A DNA stretch of 64,000 nucleotides from Bidens hawaiensis (Eukaryota; Streptophyta; Magnoliopsida; Asterales; Asteraceae). The notes beneath the pieces were generated by a model. That model saw nothing but the letters and a program-made list of their open reading frames with translations. It was not told the origin of the DNA and did not search any database. This document shows, piece by piece, positions 44,461 to 54,284 of this stretch (position 1 is its first letter; the number at the start of each line of letters is the position of its first letter). The translations under genes were made by a program, and so were the position numbers. Where the stretch lies: the NCBI GenBank assembly GCA_021521415.1, contig JAIQDT010000001.1, forward strand, positions 8,866,001 through 8,930,000, read 5' to 3'.

Positions 44461-45997
44461 AGATTCTGTGTTATTGATAACCTTTCTTGTTGAAATGTTA
44501 TTTTAGGCAGGCCATGGCTACATGGGATGAAGGCGCTGGCTTCTACTTACCATCAAGGCATTAAACTTCCTACCCGCTGGGGAGTAGTAAGGATAAACGG
44601 TGATTAGGTGGAGGCCAAGAACTACAATCCTTCATCTATGAAGCCAACAACCAAAAAAACTATAGCATAGCAACCACAACAACATCCTATGGACGTGCTG
44701 GAAGCTCGGGAGAAAAACATTAAAGAAGTATCCTTGGATCCCTAGCGGAATCGAGGAGGATATATTATTCTTCCTAAGGCGAAGAAAATCCACCTTTGCC
44801 TTCAAACATTCAGACATGACAGGCGTTTCTAAGGAGGTAATAACTCATAAGTTAGGCCTTGATTTATCTGTTAAACCCATCTATCAGAAGCGACGAAAAT
44901 TCTCTCTTAATAGGAACGCGATCATACAAGAAGAAGTTGAAAAACTTCTTAAGGCCGGTATGATGAGAGAGGTTAAATATCCTCGATGGTTAGCTAATGT
45001 GGTTGTTGTTTCTAAAAAGAATGGAAAGTGGAGGATGTGTGTCGATTTCTGATTTAAACAAGGCATGCCCCAAGGATCATTTCCCGTTACCACATATAGA
45101 CTTCATGGTGGATGCAACGGCAGGACACGAGATGCTTACCTTTATCGATGCTTATTCTGGATTTCAACAAATTCAGATGGAACCATCTTATCAAGATGAC
45201 ACATCATTCATGACTCCTACTGGCATATACTGTTATATTTCTATGCCATTTGAACTAAGAAATGCAGGGGTGACATATCAAAGATTCGTCAACATGATGT
45301 TCAAGGATCAGTTAGGCAAGAATATGGAGGTTTACATAGATGATATGCTGGTAAAGTCAAAGAAAGCTGAGGATCACCTCAGAGATCTGGAGGAAGCGTT
45401 CTATATGCTTGACCAATATAGCATGAAATTGAACCCGTCAAAATGCCATTTTGGTGTTAAGGCCAGAAAGTTTCTAGGATATATGGTGACCAAAAGAGGG
45501 ATAGAAGCAAACCCCGAGCAGATAGAAGACATTATCAATCTAAAATCCCCTATGAATGCTAAGGATGTCCAGAGGCTGACGGGAAGAATAGCTTCTCTCA
45601 ATAGATTCATTTCTAGATCCTCCGAGAATTTCAAAGATATCTACGACATTCTTAGGAAAAATAGAAGTTCGAATGAACCGAGAAGCATGAGGCTACACTT
45701 GCCTTGAAGGATTACTTATACTCAGCTCCAGCTCTCATGAAGCCTGTGGATGGAGAATCCTTATACATGTACCAAGTTTTCTCAGGGAATGCTGTAAGTG
45801 CTGTCCTTGTGAAGGATCACGAAAGTGAACAACATCCCGTTTACTATGTAAGTAAAAGTCTTATAGATGCAGAAGTCAGGTATTCTCATTTAGAAAAATT
45901 AATTCTTTCAATTATTATGGTTTCTACTAAATTAAGACATTATTTTGAGACTCATACTATTATATTAAGAACTAACTATCCTGTTAAGAATTCTTAG
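44461..45997 (+). pseudogene. E4 reverse transcriptase with its own RNase H
   Basis: The first part (about 44770-45052) reads FAFKHSDMTGVS, HKLGLDLSVKPIYQKRRKF and ANVVVVSKKNGKWRMCVDF. A shift near 45045 moves to the frame with SDLNKACPKDHFPLP, FIDAYSGFQQIQM and catalytic YIDDMLVKS (about 45333), then KCHFGVKARKFLGYMV. A further shift near 45700 leads to the RT-linked RNase H, here VFSGNAVSAVLVK and PVYYVSKSLIDAEVRYSHLE. 44461-44760 holds no clear domain. Confidence 0.88.
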
Positions 45998-46105
45998 AAA
46001 GCAAGAATTATCAGGTAGAATGACCAAGTGGGATGTGAAACTGAGTGCATATGATATTCAGTATGAGCCCAGAACAGCCATCAAGTCACAAGCACTCGCA
46101 GACTT

Positions 46106-46615
46106 GTGGCTGCTTTCAGTGGCGACATGCAGAAAGAAGCTGACTTGGAGGTTCAACAACTAGAAGAGACCAAGGATCCTTGGATACTCTTCACTGATGG
46201 AGCATCCAACGTAAGAGGAACAGGATTAGGTATCCTAATGAAATCGCCACAGGGGGACATATTACCCCAGTCTATAGCCTGTGAGTTCCAAGCAACGAAT
46301 AATGAGGCAGAGTATGAAGCTCTGATCGCAGGTTTGCAATTAGCTAAGTGCATTAGGATCAGGTATCTTCAAGTATATATAGATTCATTGTTGATTGCTA
46401 ACCACTTTAATGGCTCATATGCTGTTAAAGAAGAACAACTAATCAAATATCTAGATGTTGTGAAGGAATTTGCAAAATCCTTTGAATTGTTTAGCATTGT
46501 ACAGGTACCAAGGGAAGAGAATACTGGGGCAGATGCTTTGGCGAATTTAGCCTCATCATTGAAGATTCCAGAAGACACAAAGATCCAATCATTCATATAC
46601 TCTCGCCAACAATAG
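46106..46615 (+). pseudogene. E4 second (archaeal-type) RNase H
   Basis: WILFTDGASNVRGTGLGIL, NNEAEYEALIAGLQLAK, YIDSLLIANHFNG and ADALANLASSL carry the D-E-D-D residues of an additional RNase H domain. A second RNase H between the RT-linked one and integrase is the diagnostic feature of Tat elements. The 170-codon stretch is free of stops, though the upstream connection is shifted. Confidence 0.9.
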
Positions 46616-48104
46616 AAGAACAAGAAGTTGGGGAGATAACAACTGACAAACAAATCGTACTTTGGGATCCATCATCCTCAAACAACCAAGGATCCTGGAT
46701 CCTCCCAATCAAAAAATACATTCAAACTGGAGAGATTCTAGCCAAGGAGAATCCTAAATCTTTCAAACTCAAGGTATCACAATACATTTTATTACATGAT
46801 ATGCTATACAGGAAATCTCTTGCAGGTCCATACTTGAGGTGTATCGAAGATCCTGAAATTCAAGAGGTACTTAAAGAATTTCATGAAGGTGACTGTGGTA
46901 ACCACACTGGAGGTAGAGCCCCATTCTCTAGAATTTTGAGAACAGGTTACTAATGGCCAACAATGAAGAGAGACAACATGGAATCTCAAAGAAATGCGAT
47001 GCTTGTCAAAAGCATGCAAATATCCTACATCAACCAGCAGAACCTATGTATCATATATCCTCATCATGGCCTTTCATGAAGTGGGGCATGGATATTGTGG
47101 GTAAACTACATAAGGCACCAGGAGGAAAAGTATTCATTCTTGCAATGACTGATTACTTTTCAAATTGGATAGAAGCAGAAGCTTTTGTTCAAGTATGCGA
47201 AAAAGAGGTGATATCTTTCATTAAAAGAAATATTATTACTAGATTTGGTATCCCTTCAGAAATTATTTGTGACAATGGTTCCCATTTTATCAGGAAAAAA
47301 ACAACTAACTTTTGTGACAGTTGGGGCATCAAGATGATTACCTCTACACCGGTACATCCTCAAGATAATGGTAAACCGGAGTCTAGCAACAAGATAATCA
47401 TGAACAGCTTGAAGAAGAAGCTAGGATTCAAGAAAGGAAAATAGTCCAACAAGAGTTAGGATTCAAGAAAGGATAATGGTCAAGCGGAGTCTAGCAACAA
47501 GAGTTACCCTATGTTCTTTGGGCTGACAGGACAACACCCAAGAATGCAACGGGCCAAACACCCTTCTCAATGGTGTTTCGATCAGAAGTAGTAATCCCTA
47601 GAGAAATGGTGGTTCCGACAGCCATAACAAGCATCCGTGATCCTGAGGTCAATGAAGAAATCCTTCTTGAAGAGTTGGATACTGTTGAAGAACTTAGAGA
47701 CCTAGCCAAGATCAGAATGGCTGCATATCAACAAAGAGTAGCTGGATCATACAACAAAAACATAAGGATCAGAAGATTTCAAGAAGGAGATCTGGTCTTG
47801 AGGAAAGTCTTCCAAAATACAACCAACCCAGCCGATGGAAAGTTAGCTCCTAAGTAGGAAGGTCCCTATTTGATTGAATCAGAAGCTGGGAAGGGGGCAT
47901 ATCATTGCTCACTATGGAAGGCAACAGCTTACCAAGAGCATGGAATGCTATTCACCTCAAGAAGTACTTTTTCTGATCATGATCCAGTATCCTCCAAGGA
48001 TGGAGTACCCTTATACCATCATGGATCCTGAAATTGGTAATATCTATCTAATCACTTATTCTTTTCAATTTCTTATTATTAATTCATGGATAATATATTC
48101 TTAA
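46616..48104 (+). pseudogene. E4 integrase
   Basis: The HHCC zinc part is split by TAA near 46951: EFHEGDCGNHTGGRAPFSRI before the stop, [20 protein letters not shown] after it (about 46995). The catalytic core has [25 protein letters not shown] and KPESSNK, giving D-D-E. Frame changes follow at about 47445 and 47560. The C-terminal GPY/F-type domain reads FQEGDLVLRK, KLAPK, stop, EGPYLI (about 47780-47880). Integrase would insert element DNA; this copy is broken. Confidence 0.88.
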
Positions 48105-48480
48105 CGTTTATTATTTCCAAGTTTTAAGTAACAATGCAGGGTTCTAGTAATATGTTTCATGATCAAGAGGTTGGCCACCTCTCCTTTACATTTAAGGTAC
48201 TAAACTATTTCCCTTGGCATGGCCCACGATTGGGTATGACCCCCGATGGTCATATCCTCCAAGGTTTAAAGGTTTTCACCTTTCTTATAAATTAGAGTTT
48301 CTACACTCTCGCCTGGAGTGCACGTTATCCAACGTATAGTTCATGGCAGCGGGGCCAGTACACGTTTAGTGGCTGACAATTCCGTTGTTTTCGGCTATAT
48401 GAAGGATCCTACGTTTTATGGTAGACGTACCATACCACCAGTTTACAACATTTTCATGTTGTCTCACGTTTGGGCTAAAT
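48105..48480. other. E4 3' region, no gene seen
   Basis: Non-coding sequence after pol, with two GGATCC sites near 48024 and 48403. I see no domain. Confidence 0.5.
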
Positions 48481-48675
48481 CCCGGTTTGGGCGAGTCCCT
48501 AGTTGACATCCGCAGGTTTGGGCTTGTCCCCAGTTTTGGGCTTGTCCCCAGTTTTGGGATTGTCCCCAGTTCACGGGCTTGTCCCCAGATTACACGGGCT
48601 TGTCCCCAGTTGCACGGGCTAGTCCCCAGATTATTTATGGGCTAATCCCCAATTTGATGGGTCTAACCCCAATTA
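48481..48675. repeat. Short tandem repeat GGGCTTGTCCCCAGTT in the E4 3' region
   Basis: Nine imperfect copies of GGGCTTGTCCCCAG separated by 4-12 variable bases (TTTT, TTCAC, ATTACAC, TTGCAC and similar). The small + strand frame across them is a by-product of the repeat. Confidence 0.9.
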
Positions 48676-49337
48676 ATCTTATAAGTTATTTGCAACAGAT
48701 TTTCTAAGTCCAATTACGAGGATCAAAACTTATGGATTCAAAATCCTCAAGTTCATTTTGCAAGGATTAAAGAAGGGTCATTACTTATGGTAACCTAGGT
48801 CTGATTAGACCTTATGGTATGATTTCTAATTGTCAGTATACATTTATTTGGTTAAGATCTTTGTAAACCCTTTTACTTAAGGATTAAAGATCTTTAAATT
48901 ATTTTTACAAGGATATTCTATCCTAAAGTTTTTTACTCAAGATTATTTCTTAAAATTCTCAATAAAGCTAAAATTATATCAAACAAACTTTCAAAATAAC
49001 AAGAAAATAGTCAAAAGATTTCATTCATTAAGAAAAACTTGCTTGAAATTACCAAAAGCTAACCCGGACTTCACCATTTAAAACAAGGACCATCCATCTG
49101 GGTTAAAGCAAGTTGTTACTAATCATTAAACTAAGTGTAGGAAAATAAAAGTCAGAGCCACCAAAGGCTTCATCCTCGAAAACAGAGGATCCATCCACCT
49201 TCGGTACTCCTGAAGATTGTCTTGAGGATCATTGATCCTTAAACACTAATTACTGTTGTTTGTTACAACCGATTGTCCATAAAAACATCACCATAAAAAA
49301 ATGGGCTCTGGCCTTTTCTTTAATATCCTTCGTTGCC
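48676..49337. other. E4 3' region between repeat and antisense gene
   Basis: AT-rich, no domain. It contains AAGGATTA/GGATCA-type variants of the element's favourite motif. Confidence 0.5.
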
Positions 49338-49340
49338 CAT

Positions 49341-50960
49341 TCAAGCAGCTTCCTCTCCTTCTGCTGCACCAAATCCTTCTTCGGTCTCCACCGCATCATT
49401 AACCCCGCTAGTACCAGCTTCGTTCCCCTCTGTCATCTCCACATCCTCTTCACCACCAAGAGCCGCAAGAGCAGTCTCCCGCTTCTTCACATCCCAGGTC
49501 GCCTCGTCAAAAGCAGGATCACTGGCTTTCGTCGCCATCGTAATCCTTGCCGGCAGTACTGACCTGGCAACCCACATCATAGCTTCTTCTGTAGCATGTT
49601 TCACCTCTTCTTGGCGCTGGGCTTCCGTTGAGGATAGTTGATCCTCCAACTGCTTCTTTTCTTTTGAAAGCTGGATTAGGGCTTTATCCTTGGTAACCAC
49701 AGCACTCCCCATCCCGGACAGCTTCTCACTCATCTGGTTCACAATCTTTTCATAGTGGTCTTTAAAAGCATTCACAGCCTGTAACCAACAGTTAAGTGAG
49801 GATTTGAAGGATGTTGGATATTTAAATTCAAAACAACAGGATACAGGATGCTTATAGTAAGGATTACATCAAAGTGGATTTCGGGCTCGGAAGATCTCTT
49901 TCTCTTGGAATCGGCTGACTTGGCTCTGGTAGTCGCAGTTTTTCGCTCGGAACTGGTTGTTGCCTTCAAAGCCTCCTTCTTGATATCTTGAGGAGTAATC
50001 ATGCTGTCGATGTCCTCCAAGTAGAATTTTCTAGCAGACTTCTGAGATATTTAGCACCTACAGGGGTAAATTAAAAGATAAGAATTCTATCTAACATTAT
50101 TTATTTCGAATTATTATATTAATCATACTTGACATGTTGGAGTCTGAGGAGATCTCACAAAAGGCTTCGACAAATCGGGCTTGAAAAGTTCTAACCTCGG
50201 AATCCAGTGCAAGGAATCGTTTTGTTTTTTCTTCTGTTCCAGGTAGCTTAGCCAGGGAAGCGAAGTTCTCAACTTCAAATAATAAAAAAGAAAAAAGATT
50301 CAGAGTTAGATCAGTCATAACGGATCATGTCTTTGTTAAGGATCCAGGATCCTACCCTTCTGACCCATTTTAAAGGTTAATAAACCCCAGCAGGTATGGA
50401 GTTGCGATTCACAAAGAAGAACTGATTCCTCCAAAAGGAGTCGTTTAAAGTTACTTTTGAGATCGGATGGGGTTGTCGAGGTTTGGACTTCAGAACGAAC
50501 CGACTTGGACGGTGAGTGGTTAGGGTATAAAGCTGAGACAATTCAGGGATGCCAAAGTCAATCTTCTCTTCCTCGATAGTTCTCTCAATGGTACCCAGAA
50601 ACCTCCAAATCATGGGCATAGCTTGGATATAAGATATGCTGGTGGTTTCAAAGAAACTCTGTGTGAAAGGAGGAAAAGGATAAGTGTAGCCACTGAGAAT
50701 GGGACAAGCCGGAAAATACACCCAGGTTTGAGAATAAACGTCACATCTAATGTTGTAATCATAAGGTCGGAAATTTCCGGTGGAAACAGTGGTCGGAACT
50801 CATTGATTTCGGGGTCAGTGAACTCGCAAATCTCCATTGAAGGATTGGCTATAAGGTTTTGGGATTGTATCTCCGTCAACCCGGAGTCGTCGGAGGACTG
50901 GTCGGACGGTTTAGAGGGAGGAGAATAAGAAGAAGAAGAAGAAGAAGAAGCGACATACAT
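49341..50960 (-). pseudogene. Antisense extra gene of E4 (putative gypsy-type transposon protein, PF04195-like), with introns
   Basis: Reads opposite to E4. ATG at 50960 begins MYVASSSSSSSYSPPSKPSD. A frameshift near 50728 leads to the conserved part WVYFPACPILSGYTYPFPPF, FLGTIERTIEEEKIDFGIPE and DSFWRNQFFFVNRNSIPAG (to about 50386). Further exon-like pieces lie at about 50267-50130 (NFASLAKLPGTEEKTKRFLA), 50047-49862 (KSARKFYLEDIDSMITPQDI) and 49785-49341 (AVNAFKDHYEKIVNQMSEKL, then coiled coil and an acidic tail). GT/AG-like edges separate them, but the phases do not all agree, so exact introns are uncertain. Antisense extra ORFs in the 3' region are known from some Tat elements. Role unknown. 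Confidence 0.7.
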
Positions 50961-51050
50961 GTTTATCAGAAAATTAAAAGAGTAAAGAGAGAAGTAAGGA
51001 TACCTGATGAACTGCCTGGATATGTGGTTATAGAAGGATAATAGGGATCG

Positions 51051-51058
51051 TATATATA
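51051..51058 (-). promoter_or_regulatory. TATA box for the E4 antisense gene
   Basis: CTATATATACG on the minus strand lies about 90 bases upstream of the antisense ATG, a normal plant distance, and well outside the LTR (51192 onward). Confidence 0.55.
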
Positions 51059-51191
51059 GGCAGTTATGATTAATATAAAGGGTTAGATAAAAAATATCTC
51101 TGACAACTGTCTAATCATCTACTTTTTGCAGAAGATTCAAATTTCAAAATGCTAGTTGTAAAGCATAAACACCCGCCATTTTTGGGGCAAT

Positions 51192-51788
51192 TGTTAGAGC
51201 AAATAATTGAGACACTGAGGATATGTTATTTTTGACGACAGATCTGGATCAATTATCCTACTAAAGGGCTCTGGAGCTGTGATAGGATCAAGGATCCTCA
51301 GCAATTGGTATTATTAACAATTGTCTCTTGTGTGTAGGTTGTTATTTAATGAATGCAACGGCTCTAAGACTTAGTCCACCACCAATTTCACTACTGGATT
51401 TCTATAGCATGTGGTCAAAAGGCACGAAGGAAGAGAGTGAAGAAATGGCGGATTAGTAGGAGTTAGTTGTTAACTGTATTTTTTCTTTTCTTTATATAAT
51501 GAGTTTGTGATCAATGCTAGGTCGGATAGTTACACTCGCACATACTTTAGCTGCGAGTGTAAACTCCACCCATTGTAACCCTTTTTCTGACTAATAAAGT
51601 GGTGATAGACGATTTGTCATCAAGGGGTTTTTTTCCTTTCATCTGAACAAGATCAAGGGGTTTTTCCTCGCAACAAATCTCGGTGTTCTTCATGATTTTG
51701 TTCACACAATCGTTGTTAATATCCTAGCACTATACCTTACATTTACATATTTAGATACATTATCCTTAGCTGATTTTCATCCAAAACA
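51192..51788 (+). repeat. E4 3' LTR (597 bp)
   Basis: TGTTAGAGC to CATCCAAAACA, matching 41383-42021 apart from one internal deletion of about 45 bases and scattered changes. Preceded by CATTTTTGGGGCAAT, a purine-poor remnant of the polypurine tract. Confidence 0.92.
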
Positions 51789-53148
51789 TTTGGTAATTCT
51801 GGTTCTGGGGCACAATTTGATGATTGTTCATTTGTGGCTACTGGTAGTTGTTGATATTGGGGTTGTTGTTGTAATTGTTGTTTCTTAGCTGATTCTGCTT
51901 GTATTGGTACTGGTTCCTTGATTGTTGGTTCTGGTATTGATTAACTTGGAAGTTACTTGGCTGGTTGCATTCTCTAGCAGAGTGTCCTGGTTGCTGGCAA
52001 TTGTAACAAATTGCCTTAGACTTATCAAAACCAATCCTCTCATTTGGACCAGAAAATAGAGACCTTCCAGTACTATTAAACAACCTCTTACTTCTGAGTG
52101 CTAGTATTGCAGCCTGCCACTTCAAGTTCATGTCTTAAAGATCATCAACATCAATCTGTTCCAAATCATCTTGAATGACACTTGTGTGAATCATGTTTTT
52201 GGCTACGAATGCATTGTAAGACTCTGTAAACATAGAGAACAATGCTTGAGTTTCACTTCCTTGAACATTGTTTCCACCAGCATAAGGTAAATGTCCACTT
52301 GCCATAGAGGCAGAATCATTGTCATCTATGAGTTGGACATTAAACATTGACTAGTTTCCTTGGTTACTTGAACTACCACCAACAAATGCATTAGGTGTAT
52401 CAACACCATGTTCAGTAGGTTCTTCTCTGATGGGGATATATTGTTAGTTTATTTTGGACAAGTTTCCTATAGGTGCAATAAGTGAATTGGACACCTAGAA
52501 ACATGGTTTCTCTTCCTCTATCATTTTGTTCTCAATCATCTCTATCTCATCGGCTTGAAGAAAGCAAATTACATCATCCAGCTTGAGTTGCTCATAATTT
52601 GGTTTCTGAAGAATGAACTTGCTAGCCGTATACCACTCCTTTGGCATTGATGATAACAGCTTAGTCTTCAGATCAGAATCAGTCGTGATATAATCAGTTG
52701 TTCTGAGGTCATTCACTATGGCTAGAAACCTATCAAGAATTGATTTCATTCTTTCCCTATCCTTATATTTGAATCTCTCAAGCTGTTGCTTGAGTCTTTA
52801 CTTCTTGATGTTTTTCAGCTCAGAATTCCCTTCAAACATCTCAAGTATTGCATCATACATAGGTTTGGCTGTTGTATGATGTGCAACCTTGGTTAAAATT
52901 TCCCAAGACAGACCCAACTTTATCATAGCTAGAGCCCTGTCATCCACCTTTCTCATTCTGTCACCCACGGCTTGATTAGGATTTGCACCTTCAGCCACAT
53001 ATGGACCATTCTTGATGGAGTTCCACATGTCAACGTCATTATAACACACAGCAACCTCAAACAACACCTTCCACTTGATGAAATTTTCCTATCCGTACAA
53101 CCTAGGAATTTTGTTAGTGGAAACCTCTTGCTCTTCAAAACTAAACAT
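51789..53148 (-). pseudogene. E3 gag, N-terminal part
   Basis: ATG at 53148 starts MFSFEEQEVSTNKIPRL; a stop follows two codons later. The Copia Gag/UBN2-type domain reads IKWKVLFEVAVCYNDVDMWN, ALAMIKLGLSWEILTKVAHH and SMPKEWYTASKFILQKPNYE. The first zinc knuckle, CYNCQQPGHSAREC, is at about 51971-52012, followed by an Asn/Gln-rich tail cut by E4 at 51789. Additional stops near 52797, 52497 and 52134. Confidence 0.88.
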
Positions 53149-53499
53149 ATTTTTTTTGGTATTTTGTAAAGTGATTTTTTAAGTAAAACAGAGAAAAGTT
53201 TCAACAGATTAAAAGATCATATTTGAAAATCAATCAAATCTGAGAAGTAACTCTTCGGATCTGATGTTTCTAATTCGATTGGAGCAAGATCTAGTAATAA
53301 AAATACAAACTTTAAGTAAAAAAAATCAGTGAACGAAAACACCAAATATTGCAGATTTGGAAGAATGAAGAAAAACAGAGTTGCTGACGTCAGAATCCAA
53401 TGGAACAGTACTCAGCTCACGTCACTCTTCGTCTTCAATCAATCCAAAATAAGCAATGATTCTTTACCCAAACAGCAACGAACAAGCTCTGATACCACT
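53149..53499 (-). other. E3 leader and primer binding site
   Basis: TGGTATCAGAGC (minus strand of 53486-53497) lies two bases after the LTR end. The remaining 340 bases are an untranslated leader homologous to E2 11139-11427. Confidence 0.85.
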
Positions 53500-53794
53500 T
53501 GTCGGTCCCGAATTGATCACTCAAACTGCAATAAATGTCACAAACCACACAGTAACTATGTTGACAAGAAGGTTGATGACTTTGCTATTTAGGGTAAGAA
53601 TAGATATATGTTAATAGCGGAATCACTAACTAACACTCTTTGTTGCTTAAAGACTATTAAATGTAACAAACACAAACAATAACTCAAAAGATTTCCATTT
53701 ATAGAAAGGTTTCATACAAATGTAAATCGATTAGGGGTTCTTGTAAGGATTGTTTATTCGTACTAATCTTAGGACAGCCGTGACACTCAATCAG
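53500..53794 (-). repeat. E3 5' LTR, only the last 295 bases before E5
   Basis: Matches 27605-27899 and stops at CAATCAG, where the E5 LTR begins. In the 3' LTR the sequence continues CAATCAG then GAATTTTTG. The remainder of this LTR should lie beyond the right edge of the window, on the far side of E5. Confidence 0.92.
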
Positions 53795-54213
53795 TGTAGG
53801 TTCCCAGCCGGATCTACACGAGATATCGCATACTACGCAGGTGCGGAATCCCTACGTAAGACGTTACGAGTATAGAAAACAATACGAGCTAACACACGAT
53901 ACGATAACCAAACACACGTTGTATTCCAACCGTAAACACGTGATACTATGATCACCGGATACAAAACTCTCTGACTCGAATACACAAACTGTTAATCTGT
54001 TCACTGATATCGAATAAGCCGTATACAAATGGCTTATATAGACTCGACAACTTCGCCTGGTATGTTCAGGCGAAGTTGTCCCTAACTTCGCTTGACTAAC
54101 AAGTTCGCCCATATAAGTGAACTTGTTAGTAACTTCGCTCACATACAAAACTCAAATCTAACTAACACGATTACAGACACTCGACACTGAACTACTGACA
54201 TCATGCACCAACA
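53795..54213 (-). repeat. E5 3' LTR (419 bp) with a perfect hairpin
   Basis: On the minus strand TGTTGGTGCATG to GGGAACCTACA. A TATATAAG box lies at 54034-54041. A 12-bp perfect inverted repeat, CAACTTCGCCTG (54049-54060) and CAGGCGAAGTTG (54068-54079), has a 7-base loop, and further AACTTCGCT / AAGTTCGCC copies lie at 54084-54137. Confidence 0.9.
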
Positions 54214-54226
54214 GACTTCCCCTTGG
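54214..54226 (-). other. E5 polypurine tract
   Basis: CCAAGGGGAAGTC on the minus strand, next to the TGTTGGTG LTR start. Confidence 0.85.
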
Positions 54227-54284
54227 CAGTAGCTTCATCTCTTTAGCTTCAAACACGTGTCTTGTAATCTTCAATCTTCTGTTT

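Larger units (their letters stand above)
41383..51788 (+). mobile_element. E4: Tat-like Gypsy element with dual RNase H and an antisense gene, nested in E3 gag
   Basis: LTRs 41383-42021 and 51192-51788 are flanked by TTTGG at 41378-41382 and 51789-51793, a perfect 5-bp target duplication. The order is gag-protease-RT-RNaseH-second RNaseH-integrase, then a 3 kb 3' region with a reverse-strand gene. The second, archaeal-type RNase H and the VDGGSS protease motif are typical of the Tat branch. Coding frames carry at least seven stops and several shifts, so the copy is inactive. Its sequence is unusually rich in GGATCC (24 by hand count in 10.4 kb). Confidence 0.92.
27605..53794 (-). mobile_element. 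E3: Sirevirus-type Copia element, same family as E2, interrupted by E4 and E5
   Basis: On the minus strand the order is truncated 5' LTR (53794-53500), iMet primer site, gag N-part, [E4 insertion], gag C-part, protease, integrase fragment, RT, RNase H, conserved spacer, aORF with a MITE, polypurine tract, 3' LTR (28761-27605). The left target copy would be GTTCA (27600-27604); the right one lies beyond E5, outside the window. The overlapping LTR parts differ at about 22 of 294 positions by hand count (about 7%). Coding regions are more decayed than in E2. Confidence 0.92.

Noticed and set aside
48418..48645. 75-codon + strand ORF of repeated GLVPS units
   Set aside because: Produced by the GGGCTTGTCCCCAG tandem repeat; no upstream context for translation.
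48481..48675. CRISPR-like direct repeat array
   Set aside because: Repeats of about 14 bp with 4-12 base gaps inside a plant retrotransposon; no fixed spacer length and no cas genes.
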